The notes beneath the pieces were generated by a model. It saw only the letters and a list, made by a program, of their open reading frames with translations, made no database searches and had not been told where the DNA came from. A DNA stretch of 15,624 nt. Source: Bdellovibrionales bacterium (GTDB lineage Bacteria > Bdellovibrionota > Bacteriovoracia > Bacteriovoracales > Bacteriovoracaceae). The stretch is taken from assembly GCA_023250775.1 (NCBI GenBank), contig JAHFAA010000024.1, positions 1-15,624 on the forward strand, given 5' to 3'. Shown here one piece after another: positions 1 through 6,532 of the stretch. Position numbers and translations under genes: made by a program. Every line of letters starts with the position of its first letter. The first letter of the stretch is position 1.

Positions 1-1
1 T

Positions 2-349
2 GTGGCGCGCGTTTATGGTTCAACTGGTACGGGTAAAGTTGTAGTTAATAAAAGAGACCTACGCACATATTTTGGCAAAGAAACAGACCTCTATGTGGTT
101 AATCAACCTCTAGAACTTCTAAAGCTGAAAGATCGCTATGACTGGGTTATTAATGTTAAAGGCGGCGGGACAACTGGCCAGTCTGGCGCTATTCGCCTTG
201 GCATTGCACGAGCACTACTTAAATTGAACCCATCTTATCGTGGCGAATTAAAAAAGGCTGGATTTTTGACACGTGATTCACGAAAGGTCGAAAGACAAAA
301 GGCCGGTATGCGAGGCGCCCGCGCTCGTTATCAATTCTCGAAACGTTAA
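2..349 (+). CDS. rpsI: 30S ribosomal protein S9 (5' partial)
   Basis: Small-subunit ribosomal protein S9 (uS9), which sits in the head of the 30S subunit with its C-terminal tail reaching the P-site tRNA. The visible 115 residues match the family: VARVY at the start, the GTGKVVVN segment, VKGGGTTGQSGAIRLGIARAL in the middle, and the basic C-terminal tail ending QFSKR. Members are usually about 130 residues and begin with a short segment ending in TGRRKSS before VARVY. The GTG at position 2 is therefore an internal valine, and the true start lies outside the window. The reading frame is intact to its stop and is followed at once by an intrinsic terminator, as expected for the last gene of an rplM-rpsI unit. 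rplM itself is not visible. Confidence 0.96.
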   Translation: MARVYGSTGTGKVVVNKRDLRTYFGKETDLYVVNQPLELLKLKDRYDWVINVKGGGTTGQSGAIRLGIARALLKLNPSYRGELKKAGFLTRDSRKVERQKAGMRGARARYQFSKR

Positions 350-380
350 TTTTTGGCCTCTCAAATTTATCTATCTCAGA

Positions 381-407
381 AACGCCCCAAAATGGGGCGT
401 TTTTTTT
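381..407 (+). terminator. Rho-independent terminator of rpsI
   Basis: A perfect 8-bp stem, AACGCCCC (381-388) paired with GGGGCGTT (394-401), closes a 5-base loop and runs into a stretch of eight T (400-407). It begins 32 bases after the rpsI stop codon, so it ends the ribosomal protein transcript and insulates the next genes. Confidence 0.93.
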
Positions 408-493
408 GCCTCCAAATTCAGGCACCTAACCAAGCTAGACCTGTGTAAAACAAAATCTATTGTGTTTTCCAATAAAACCATCGCGCCAATACA

Positions 494-522
494 TTGTTTT
501 TACGTTCATCAAGCATTGTAAT
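494..522 (+). promoter_or_regulatory. Predicted sigma-70 promoter overlapped by a palindrome
   Basis: A -35 box TTGTTT (494-499, 3/6 match) and a -10 box TGTAAT (517-522, 5/6 match) are separated by exactly 17 bases. Transcription would start near 529, about 70 bases before the ATG at 600. The -10 box lies inside the palindrome GCATTGTAATTCAATGC (513-529), which has 6-bp arms around 5 bases and is placed where a repressor would block the polymerase. No regulator is identified. The rest of the 250-base gap from 350 to 599 shows the rpsI terminator and no credible gene. Confidence 0.45.
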
Positions 523-599
523 TCAATGCGCAAACATGACTCAAGAAATCAACAATAATACCCGATCAATAACGTATAGTTCTAGTAAGGGGATAAAAG

Positions 600-1337
600 A
601 TGATAACCTTCCGGGAAGCTGTGCGACACGGTGTTTTTTACTCTCTGATGTTTTATTTTTCTGTTTCTCATGCCACCACCTTTCTCCCAGTTCCACTTGA
701 ACAACAGCTCGAAAGCGTGAGTGCTGTTATCAGAGGCGAATTTTTGGGCGAGATGAGCAAGCGCGCCCCCAATGGTGATGTGATAACGGCAATGTCGTTT
801 AAGCTCAAATCCCAGTCCGGTCTACTCCCAAGAGAAGTGTTGAACCCCAATAATTTTCAGGTGCTGGTTCCGGGCGGCAATCTTGATGGCGTAACATATT
901 TTGTTCATGGTGCTCCAAGATTCACTGTTGGCGAAGAGGCCGTTTTGTTTTTGGCCAAGGGACCATACGGACTTCATGTTTATAATCTCGCAATGGGGAA
1001 ATACAACATCGTTAAAGAAGCAGGGGCGACCTGGCTTAGCTCTGAAGTTTTTCCCACACACGGGGAGCTTGGAAATATTTCATTTGACCAGCTTGATGCT
1101 CAATTGAACAAACGGTTTGGCCAGCCATTACAAGAAATTCAATTAAATTATTCTAAGGTTGTTGTGCCAACCACAGACAAGAAAAGGCGTCTTCCTGCAT
1201 CTGTTGCCAAGATACCTGCTCGTGAAGTTGCTTCCTCGGAAACAGAAGCTGATACCTTTGGCAATGCATGGATGTTGATGCTTTGTCTGGGACTTCTAGG
1301 AATCATTTCCGCCCATTTGGCGAGAAGGAGTGAATAA
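600..1337 (+). CDS. Secreted protein of unknown function with C-terminal membrane tail
   Basis: 245 residues, not assigned to a named family. An N-terminal signal peptide (about residues 1-25, cleavage suggested after SHA) is followed by a soluble domain. That domain contains LVPGGNLDGVTYFVHGAPRF and VGEEAVLFL at about residues 88-118, a pattern that looks conserved-domain-like. The C-terminus has a hydrophobic stretch (about 221-240) ending in ARRSE, giving a signal peptide/exported domain/membrane anchor layout that also resembles C-terminal sorting tails. The ATG at 600 is supported by the Shine-Dalgarno AAGGGGA (587-593), 6 bases upstream. The stop codon TAA (1335-1337) overlaps the probable start of the matrixin gene, so the two are likely translated together. 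Inference: the product is an export partner or surface companion of the protease. Function otherwise unknown. Confidence 0.82.
   Translation: MITFREAVRHGVFYSLMFYFSVSHATTFLPVPLEQQLESVSAVIRGEFLGEMSKRAPNGDVITAMSFKLKSQSGLLPREVLNPNNFQVLVPGGNLDGVTYFVHGAPRFTVGEEAVLFLAKGPYGLHVYNLAMGKYNIVKEAGATWLSSEVFPTHGELGNISFDQLDAQLNKRFGQPLQEIQLNYSKVVVPTTDKKRRLPASVAKIPAREVASSETEADTFGNAWMLMLCLGLLGIISAHLARRSE
1323..1330 (+). promoter_or_regulatory. Ribosome binding site that decides the matrixin start
   Basis: AGAAGGAG lies within the last codons of the upstream gene. It is 6 bases before an ATT codon (1337) and 3 bases before an ATA codon (1334). No ATG, GTG or TTG follows it within usable distance in the matrixin frame. 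A full signal peptide is encoded directly after it, so the site argues for initiation at ATT or ATA instead of the GTG at 1412. Confidence 0.7.
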
Positions 1338-3121
1338 TTAAATTCCTACTCTGTGCCGTAACTTTACTATTTCTGAGTAGCACGATCGAGGCCTTTGTAC
1401 CCTCAAAAAATGTGTATGGTCAGAATTTATCATGGAGAACAAACATCTCCGCAATCAACATATACCTCAACACGCAAAATTCGTATGGTCTGGGAAGTGA
1501 TTCCATTAAAACAGAAGTATTAAATGCAGCGAATGCCTGGGGGCAATATATCCCCATGAGTCTTCATATCTTTGAAACATCAGATGCCCCAGTGGCAGGG
1601 CGAAATGATATCTATTTTTCCAGCAACTCCATGTTTTTCTCAGATGCCGGCGTCGTGGCAGTGACACAAGTATCCTACAAGGATACTACAGGGGAGATTC
1701 TAGAAGCAGATGTTGTGGTCAATAATGCAACAGTAACACCAACGCTGAATCAGGCGGGCTTATATTTTCTTGGCAATACCATCACTCATGAAATGGGACA
1801 TTTTGTTGGATTGGGGCATTCTCAATTTTTGCATTCAACAATGTTTTATAAATTAAATTATGGGCAGTACCAAATGAGCGAAGAAGACGTTAGTAGTATT
1901 CGCACTATTTATTCACCCGGTACTCATCCTGGGATTCGAGGCTCCGTTATTGGAGGTCGTAATTTAGGAAGTGTATTCGGTGCCAATGTACAAGCTATTT
2001 CTATGAAGCTGGGAAAAGTTGTCGGGTCTGCAATTTCAGATCAGGACGGTACATTTGCGATTGAAGGCCTAGAGGCTTCTGATAATTATTTTTTATATGT
2101 TAGGCCATCATATAAATCTGAGACACTTCCCAGCTACTATAAAACGATAAGATCTGATTTCTGTGAAGGACGCACGTCGTATCGAGGAAATGTGTATTCG
2201 ACCTGCTTTTCAGATGAGCAAGGTATGGCCCAGATTGTTTCACTCAGCGGAAATGCGGATTTAGATGTAGGTTCAGTAAGTATTGGTTGTGGCCTTGAAG
2301 TATCATCTGACTATCTTCAAGAAAAAAGTACCAGTGAAGGTTTTGCAGCACCGATCGTCAAGCCTGACGGCACAGTCGGAATGGCGATGACCGGTTATTT
2401 TTCTTTATTCGACATTGCGAACAAGATCCCTGAAAAAATAACTTTTGACTTAAGTGGCTACCCTTTGCCATCTGGGCAGATTTATCTCGATATTAAGGCC
2501 ATTTATCATTCGATTTATTCACCACTCAAACTTACCTTTTCACTTTCAAGAAATGGAACGGGTACAGTTAACTTTCCTACCTTAATTGGTGGAGTCGGAA
2601 AAGATTCAGATAATTCAATCAATTTTGACGCCTCTGGAAGAATCCTGCTTGATTCATCCTCGATAATAAATAATAAAGTGACTCTGACTGTGACACCGGA
2701 CTCAATGAGTGATTATCTAGTAACAAATCCAAGTATTTTATATACTTTGGAAGATATTTATCCTGCTTCTTCACAATTTATGGATGATCTTGGGGTATAT
2801 ATTTTAATTGGCAGCTTATCACAATATTCTGGCGGTAGTTTCCAGCCAATTCGTGCCATCTCCAACACTAAAATTTATGATAATAAGAGATGTGCACAAG
2901 GACCAAATACGATGGCCGTTACCGCCAATAAATCAGGTGCATTTTCGACAGCAAAAGATAAGAATTTGAAGGATACAAATAAACTTATTGCGGCATGTGG
3001 AACAGTTGGTCCCACTGATCCCGGAAGCGGAAATGGTCCAGGGTTTGGTTTTTTTGCAACATTTTTGTTCAGTTTTTTATTTCTCAATTTGGTCAGATCT
3101 TCTCGCATAAATATTTTCTAG
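1337..3121 (+). CDS. Secreted matrixin-like zinc metalloprotease, non-standard start
   Basis: Extracellular protease of the metzincin (M10, matrixin-like) type. Numbered from the proposed start at 1337 (594 residues), the zinc site is HEMGHFVGLGH at 151-161, with the three histidines and catalytic Glu152, followed by a Met-turn at STMFY (Met169). A carboxypeptidase-regulatory-like beta domain follows at about 199-257 (from GIRGSVIGG to EGL). There is then a long beta-rich region, and a Gly/Pro-rich linker leading to a C-terminal hydrophobic tail with arginines. The first conventional start is GTG at 1412, which would remove the signal peptide. Reading upstream in frame gives KFLLCAVTLLFLSSTIEA, a clear signal peptide with cleavage expected after IEA, preceded only by ATA (1334) and ATT (1337) and then an in-frame TGA (1331). 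I chose ATT from its 6-base spacing to AGAAGGAG. ATA is the alternative. The protease assignment is firm; the exact start is not. Confidence 0.85.
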   Translation: MKFLLCAVTLLFLSSTIEAFVPSKNVYGQNLSWRTNISAINIYLNTQNSYGLGSDSIKTEVLNAANAWGQYIPMSLHIFETSDAPVAGRNDIYFSSNSMFFSDAGVVAVTQVSYKDTTGEILEADVVVNNATVTPTLNQAGLYFLGNTITHEMGHFVGLGHSQFLHSTMFYKLNYGQYQMSEEDVSSIRTIYSPGTHPGIRGSVIGGRNLGSVFGANVQAISMKLGKVVGSAISDQDGTFAIEGLEASDNYFLYVRPSYKSETLPSYYKTIRSDFCEGRTSYRGNVYSTCFSDEQGMAQIVSLSGNADLDVGSVSIGCGLEVSSDYLQEKSTSEGFAAPIVKPDGTVGMAMTGYFSLFDIANKIPEKITFDLSGYPLPSGQIYLDIKAIYHSIYSPLKLTFSLSRNGTGTVNFPTLIGGVGKDSDNSINFDASGRILLDSSSIINNKVTLTVTPDSMSDYLVTNPSILYTLEDIYPASSQFMDDLGVYILIGSLSQYSGGSFQPIRAISNTKIYDNKRCAQGPNTMAVTANKSGAFSTAKDKNLKDTNKLIAACGTVGPTDPGSGNGPGFGFFATFLFSFLFLNLVRSSRINIF

Positions 3122-3142
3122 TGTCTATCCTATCAGGCGCTG

Positions 3143-3151
3143 TGCTACAAT
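3143..3151 (+). promoter_or_regulatory. Predicted extended -10 promoter for the AMIN-lon unit
   Basis: TGCTACAAT fits the extended -10 pattern TGnTATAAT with one mismatch, which can work without a good -35 box; none is seen. Transcription would start near 3158, about 20 bases before the ATG at 3179. An 8-bp perfect inverted repeat, ATCCTATC (3127-3134) and GATAGGAT (3173-3180), flanks it. Confidence 0.42.
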
Positions 3152-3178
3152 TATCCCAGCTCTAAAAGTGGGGATAGG

Positions 3179-3655
3179 ATGAAGTTAATATTGACCTTTT
3201 TACTAATTGTGGTGTGTGGGTCTGCTTTTGCACTTAATTTGACCAGTGAGCATATTCATAAAATTCCTGAGAGGAAAAAAACGATCTATTTCAATAGCGG
3301 AATTTTTCACAATGGAAATAAAACAGGTGAAGCTAAACTAAAAGCTGTGCGGCATTCATTTGCCGAAAAGCAGAATTATGAAAGGCTTGTATTTGATTTC
3401 GATAGTAACAAAATGCCAAAAGTTTACGGTGGATTCATCGACGCCAAAAATCAATTGCATCTGGATTTTTTCAAAGTGTCGCTTGAAAGTGGAGTCAATT
3501 CCTTCGGAAAGAGTGTGATGGTTGATACGATCAATTTTTTTCCGATCCAAGGTGAAACACTTGCTCTAGAAGTGAATTTTAAGTTTAAAGTAAAAGTTGA
3601 GCTTTTTACGCTTGAGAACCCTGCTAGATTAGTTGTTGATGTAATTAAAATTTGA
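3179..3655 (+). CDS. Periplasmic AMIN-like domain protein
   Basis: 158 residues. A signal peptide covers about residues 1-19 (MKLILTFLLIVVCGSAFA). The remainder resembles an AMIN-type beta domain: ERLVFDFDS at about 68-76, a middle strand pair, and a C-terminal NPARLVVDVIKI. In AMIN proteins a last strand reading P-x-R-hydrophobic-V-D is typical. AMIN domains direct amidases and secretion or pilus components to the cell envelope. Here the domain stands alone with no catalytic partner, so it may bind peptidoglycan or another envelope protein. The ATG at 3179 follows GGGGA (3170-3174) by 4 bases. The gene ends 24 bases before lon and is probably cotranscribed with it. The AMIN assignment rests on recognition of the strand pattern only. 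Confidence 0.78.
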   Translation: MKLILTFLLIVVCGSAFALNLTSEHIHKIPERKKTIYFNSGIFHNGNKTGEAKLKAVRHSFAEKQNYERLVFDFDSNKMPKVYGGFIDAKNQLHLDFFKVSLESGVNSFGKSVMVDTINFFPIQGETLALEVNFKFKVKVELFTLENPARLVVDVIKI

Positions 3656-3679
3656 GTATGATGCGAGAGAAGGAATTAT

Positions 3680-6241
3680 ATGGCCAATAATGAAAATGAT
3701 TTCCAAGTCCAGATCAAACCAAGTGAAGTTGATATAAAAGGATTTCCTGACCGTGTCGTCATCATCCCAATAATCAATAGTCCAATTTTTCCCGGCATGA
3801 TTGCCCCAATTATTCTTGGGGAAGACAAGTTTTCACCTGAGCTTGATGAGCAATTGCTCAAAGTCGGGCATGTTGCCTTGAATCTTGTGAAGTATCGCGA
3901 AGATTTAAAAGAGCAAAACGAAGAAGATTTAGAGGTTGGCCCTGGCGATATCTATAAAGTCGGCGTCTTGTGTAAGGTTGTAAAAAAATTGAAGCTGCCA
4001 GATGGCTCGGTCAATATTTTAGTCCATGGGATGAAAAGGTATCGGGCATCGGAAATTGTAAGTGAGAAATCTTTGCTGAAATCAAAGGTCGAAGTTTTCG
4101 ATGACATTCTTGAAACTGATGAAGAATTGGACGCCTATACTCGTTCGATTATCAATCAAGTTAAAAAACTTAGTGAAATAAATCCCTATTTTAATGAAGA
4201 AATGAAATTGGCCATGTTGAATTCCCCCTCTCCTGGAGCATTGGCAGATTTAGTTGCCTTTGCTTTGAGTTTGGATATTCCCGAGGCCCAGGATTTTCTT
4301 GAAACACTGGTCGTAAAAAAGCGCTTCGCCAAGTTACTTGTATATCTTAAACGTGAAAAAGATGTAGCCGATATCCAAAAGAAAATTTCGGATGAAGTGA
4401 ATGACAAGGTTAATAAATATCAACGCGAGTATTTTTTGCGTGAGCAGCTTAAGGTTATTCGTGCAGAACTTGGCATGGATGAAGATGATAAATCACGCGA
4501 TTTGAAACGCATGCGTGACATCATAGAAAAAGTTGGGATGCCCCCTGAGGCCCTAAAGGCTGCTCAAGAGGAATTAGAGCGGCTCGAGGTGATTCCCGAT
4601 AGTAGCCCAGAGTACAATGTTGCAAGAACGTACTTGAATTGGATGATTGATCTTCCATGGAATAAATCAACTGCAGAATCTATCAATATCAAAAATGCCC
4701 GAAAAATTTTGGCCAAAGATCATTATGGATTGGAAAAGGCGAAAGAAAGAATTTTAGAATTTTTGGCAGTTAGAAAATTAAAACCCGATTATGATGGCAC
4801 GATTCTATGCTTAGCGGGACCTCCAGGTGTTGGTAAAACCTCTCTGGGTAAAAGTATTGCTCGATCACTTGGGCGTAAATTTTATCGTTTCAGCTTAGGC
4901 GGCATGCGAGATGAGGCCGAGATCAAAGGCCATCGTCGAACTTACGTCGGTGCAATGCCTGGAAAAATTATTCAAGCAATCAAAAGAGTGGAAATTAATA
5001 ATCCCGTTATTATGTTGGATGAAATTGATAAAATGGGGAAATCCTTTCAAGGTGATCCTGCCTCTGCATTGTTAGAAGTGCTTGATCCTGAGCAGAACTC
5101 GGCTTTTATGGATAATTATCTTGATGTGACTTTTAATCTTTCAAAAGTCCTTTTCATTGCAACTGCAAATAACATTAATGAGATTCCAGAACCACTTCTC
5201 GACCGGATGGAAGTTATTGAGTTAAGTGGATATACCATTGAGGAAAAGTTAAATATTGCTTTGAAATGGGTGATCCCAAAGCAGTTGGAAAAACATGGTC
5301 TGCACAAGTCAGACTTTCATCTTACGACTGAAGTACTAAAGAAGCTTGTTGCCGATTATGCTCGGGAACCCGGCGTTCGGATCATGGAGCAGACTATCGC
5401 GAAACTCTGTCGCCGAGCAGCACTCGAAAAAGTCGCCAATGGAAAACGTAAGATTTTTGAACCAACAGTCAAAGAATTAGAAAAATACCTCGGAGTGGCA
5501 CGCTATCAAGTGGAAAAGGCCGAAAAAATTCTTCAGACTGGTGTTGTGACCGGTCTCGCGTGGACGGCTTTTGGTGGCGAAATTCTTTTCATAGAAACCC
5601 TGCCTCTGAAAGGTAAAGGTGGATTTAAATTGACCGGCCAGCTTGGTGAGGTCATGAATGAATCGGCCAGCCTCGCTTACAGTTATGTAAAAAAACTTTT
5701 GCAAAATGCTTTGGAAAAACCAGTCGCAGGCAAAGGTGCGAAGGCCGTTAAAATTAATAAAACAGCCGTCGTGCCCGTGGGCCAAGGTCCCGTTGCTATT
5801 CCGGGGACAACGTTACCAGGAATGCCGACTCACCCTGCCGGGGAAGTCATGGACCCTCAAGATTTCTTGGCCACCCATGAAATCCATCTCCATTTGCCTG
5901 CAGGAGCAACGCCGAAAGATGGGCCGAGTGCGGGAATTACCATGGCCACTGCGCTTTATGGATTGGCCACTGGCCGCAAAGTTAAGGCCGATCTGGCCAT
6001 GACTGGAGAGCTGAGTTTGACAGGCAAAGTGCTGCCTGTTGGTGGAATTAAGGAAAAGGTTCTGGCCGCCAAGAGGGCCGGAATTAGGGAAATTATTTTG
6101 CCAGAGCAAAATTTAAAAGATCTTAAGGAAGTACCTGCGATCCATCGTCGTGGTTTAAAATTCCACCCAGTGGCGCATTTTGATGAGGTGCTGAAGATTG
6201 CGTTTAAGCTAAAAACCCTAAAAATAGTTCCGAAAAACTAA
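3680..6241 (+). CDS. lon: ATP-dependent protease Lon
   Basis: Cytoplasmic AAA+ serine protease that degrades misfolded and regulatory proteins. 853 residues, somewhat longer than the usual 780-820. N-terminal substrate-binding domain about 23-220, coiled-coil linker to about 300, then the AAA+ module with Walker A GPPGVGKT (380-387), Walker B VIMLDEID (443-450) and sensor ATANN (494-498). The protease domain from about 615 has the catalytic dyad Ser750 (in KDGPSAG) and Lys793 (in GGIKEK); their 43-residue spacing equals that of E. coli Ser679/Lys722. Unusually, about 46 extra residues (roughly 678-724, rich in Gly, Pro and Val) lie between the helix after MNESASLAYSYV and the HLHLP strand. 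ATG 3680 is preceded by AGAAGGA with 5-base spacing. The stop overlaps the rpoZ stop on the other strand by 4 bases, leaving no room for a terminator between them. Confidence 0.97.
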   Translation: MANNENDFQVQIKPSEVDIKGFPDRVVIIPIINSPIFPGMIAPIILGEDKFSPELDEQLLKVGHVALNLVKYREDLKEQNEEDLEVGPGDIYKVGVLCKVVKKLKLPDGSVNILVHGMKRYRASEIVSEKSLLKSKVEVFDDILETDEELDAYTRSIINQVKKLSEINPYFNEEMKLAMLNSPSPGALADLVAFALSLDIPEAQDFLETLVVKKRFAKLLVYLKREKDVADIQKKISDEVNDKVNKYQREYFLREQLKVIRAELGMDEDDKSRDLKRMRDIIEKVGMPPEALKAAQEELERLEVIPDSSPEYNVARTYLNWMIDLPWNKSTAESINIKNARKILAKDHYGLEKAKERILEFLAVRKLKPDYDGTILCLAGPPGVGKTSLGKSIARSLGRKFYRFSLGGMRDEAEIKGHRRTYVGAMPGKIIQAIKRVEINNPVIMLDEIDKMGKSFQGDPASALLEVLDPEQNSAFMDNYLDVTFNLSKVLFIATANNINEIPEPLLDRMEVIELSGYTIEEKLNIALKWVIPKQLEKHGLHKSDFHLTTEVLKKLVADYAREPGVRIMEQTIAKLCRRAALEKVANGKRKIFEPTVKELEKYLGVARYQVEKAEKILQTGVVTGLAWTAFGGEILFIETLPLKGKGGFKLTGQLGEVMNESASLAYSYVKKLLQNALEKPVAGKGAKAVKINKTAVVPVGQGPVAIPGTTLPGMPTHPAGEVMDPQDFLATHEIHLHLPAGATPKDGPSAGITMATALYGLATGRKVKADLAMTGELSLTGKVLPVGGIKEKVLAAKRAGIREIILPEQNLKDLKEVPAIHRRGLKFHPVAHFDEVLKIAFKLKTLKIVPKN

Positions 6242-6450
6242 AATTCTTCTGAATCGTATTCTTTTTTCTGCTGGTGCTTAATTAAGCCTGAGGCAATTTC
6301 ACGTAAGGCAGTAACAATATCTTTGTTCTTACTTTTGACAACGGGATCGGCCCCTTCTCTTAATTGCTTAACTCTCTTAACGGCAAGATGAACAAGCTCG
6401 TACCTGTTTTCAACTTTTTCTAAGCAGTCTTCTACTGTAATTCGGGCCAT
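6238..6450 (-). CDS. rpoZ: RNA polymerase omega subunit
   Basis: Omega subunit, which clamps the C-terminal part of beta-prime and helps assemble RNA polymerase. The 70 residues are typical in length and carry the family pattern: MARITVEDCLEKVENRYELV at the start, AVKRVKQL in helix 2, and KNKDIVTALREIASGLI in the conserved core. A short charged tail ends DSEEF. The stop codon (complement of 6238-6240) overlaps the lon stop by 4 bases in a CTAA tail-to-tail arrangement. The Shine-Dalgarno is weak (AAGG about 10 bases before the ATG). The 82-base gap to the upstream acyl-CoA synthetase-like gene contains a candidate promoter, so rpoZ may be transcribed alone or by readthrough. Confidence 0.95.
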   Translation of the reverse strand: MARITVEDCLEKVENRYELVHLAVKRVKQLREGADPVVKSKNKDIVTALREIASGLIKHQQKKEYDSEEF

Positions 6451-6487
6451 AAGTCACAAACCTTGGAAATTGTATGTTGAACATTGG

Positions 6488-6516
6488 AAACTAATCGAGT
6501 CTTGTCAGAATGTCAA
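6488..6516 (-). promoter_or_regulatory. Weak candidate promoter for rpoZ
   Basis: On the minus strand a perfect -35 box TTGACA (complement of 6511-6516) is followed after 17 bases by TAGTTT (complement of 6488-6493), only a 3/6 match to a -10 box. The start would fall near 6481, about 30 bases before the ATG. The perfect -35 is the main support. Confidence 0.3.
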
Positions 6517-6532
6517 ATGAGTGGGCGGGATA

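Noticed and set aside
1325..1345. Programmed -1 frameshift joining the unknown secreted protein to the matrixin
   Set aside because: No slippery heptamer is present at the junction, and a fused product would place a membrane helix directly before a signal peptide. Separate translation with a rare start explains the layout better.
5477..6109. Two frames of about 100 residues on the minus strand opposite lon
   Set aside because: They are antisense to the protease domain of lon and show no domain features, so they are shadows.
6469..6474. TACAAT as the -10 box of rpoZ on the minus strand
   Set aside because: Transcription would begin at about 6462, inside the weak Shine-Dalgarno, and no -35 box lies at the right distance.
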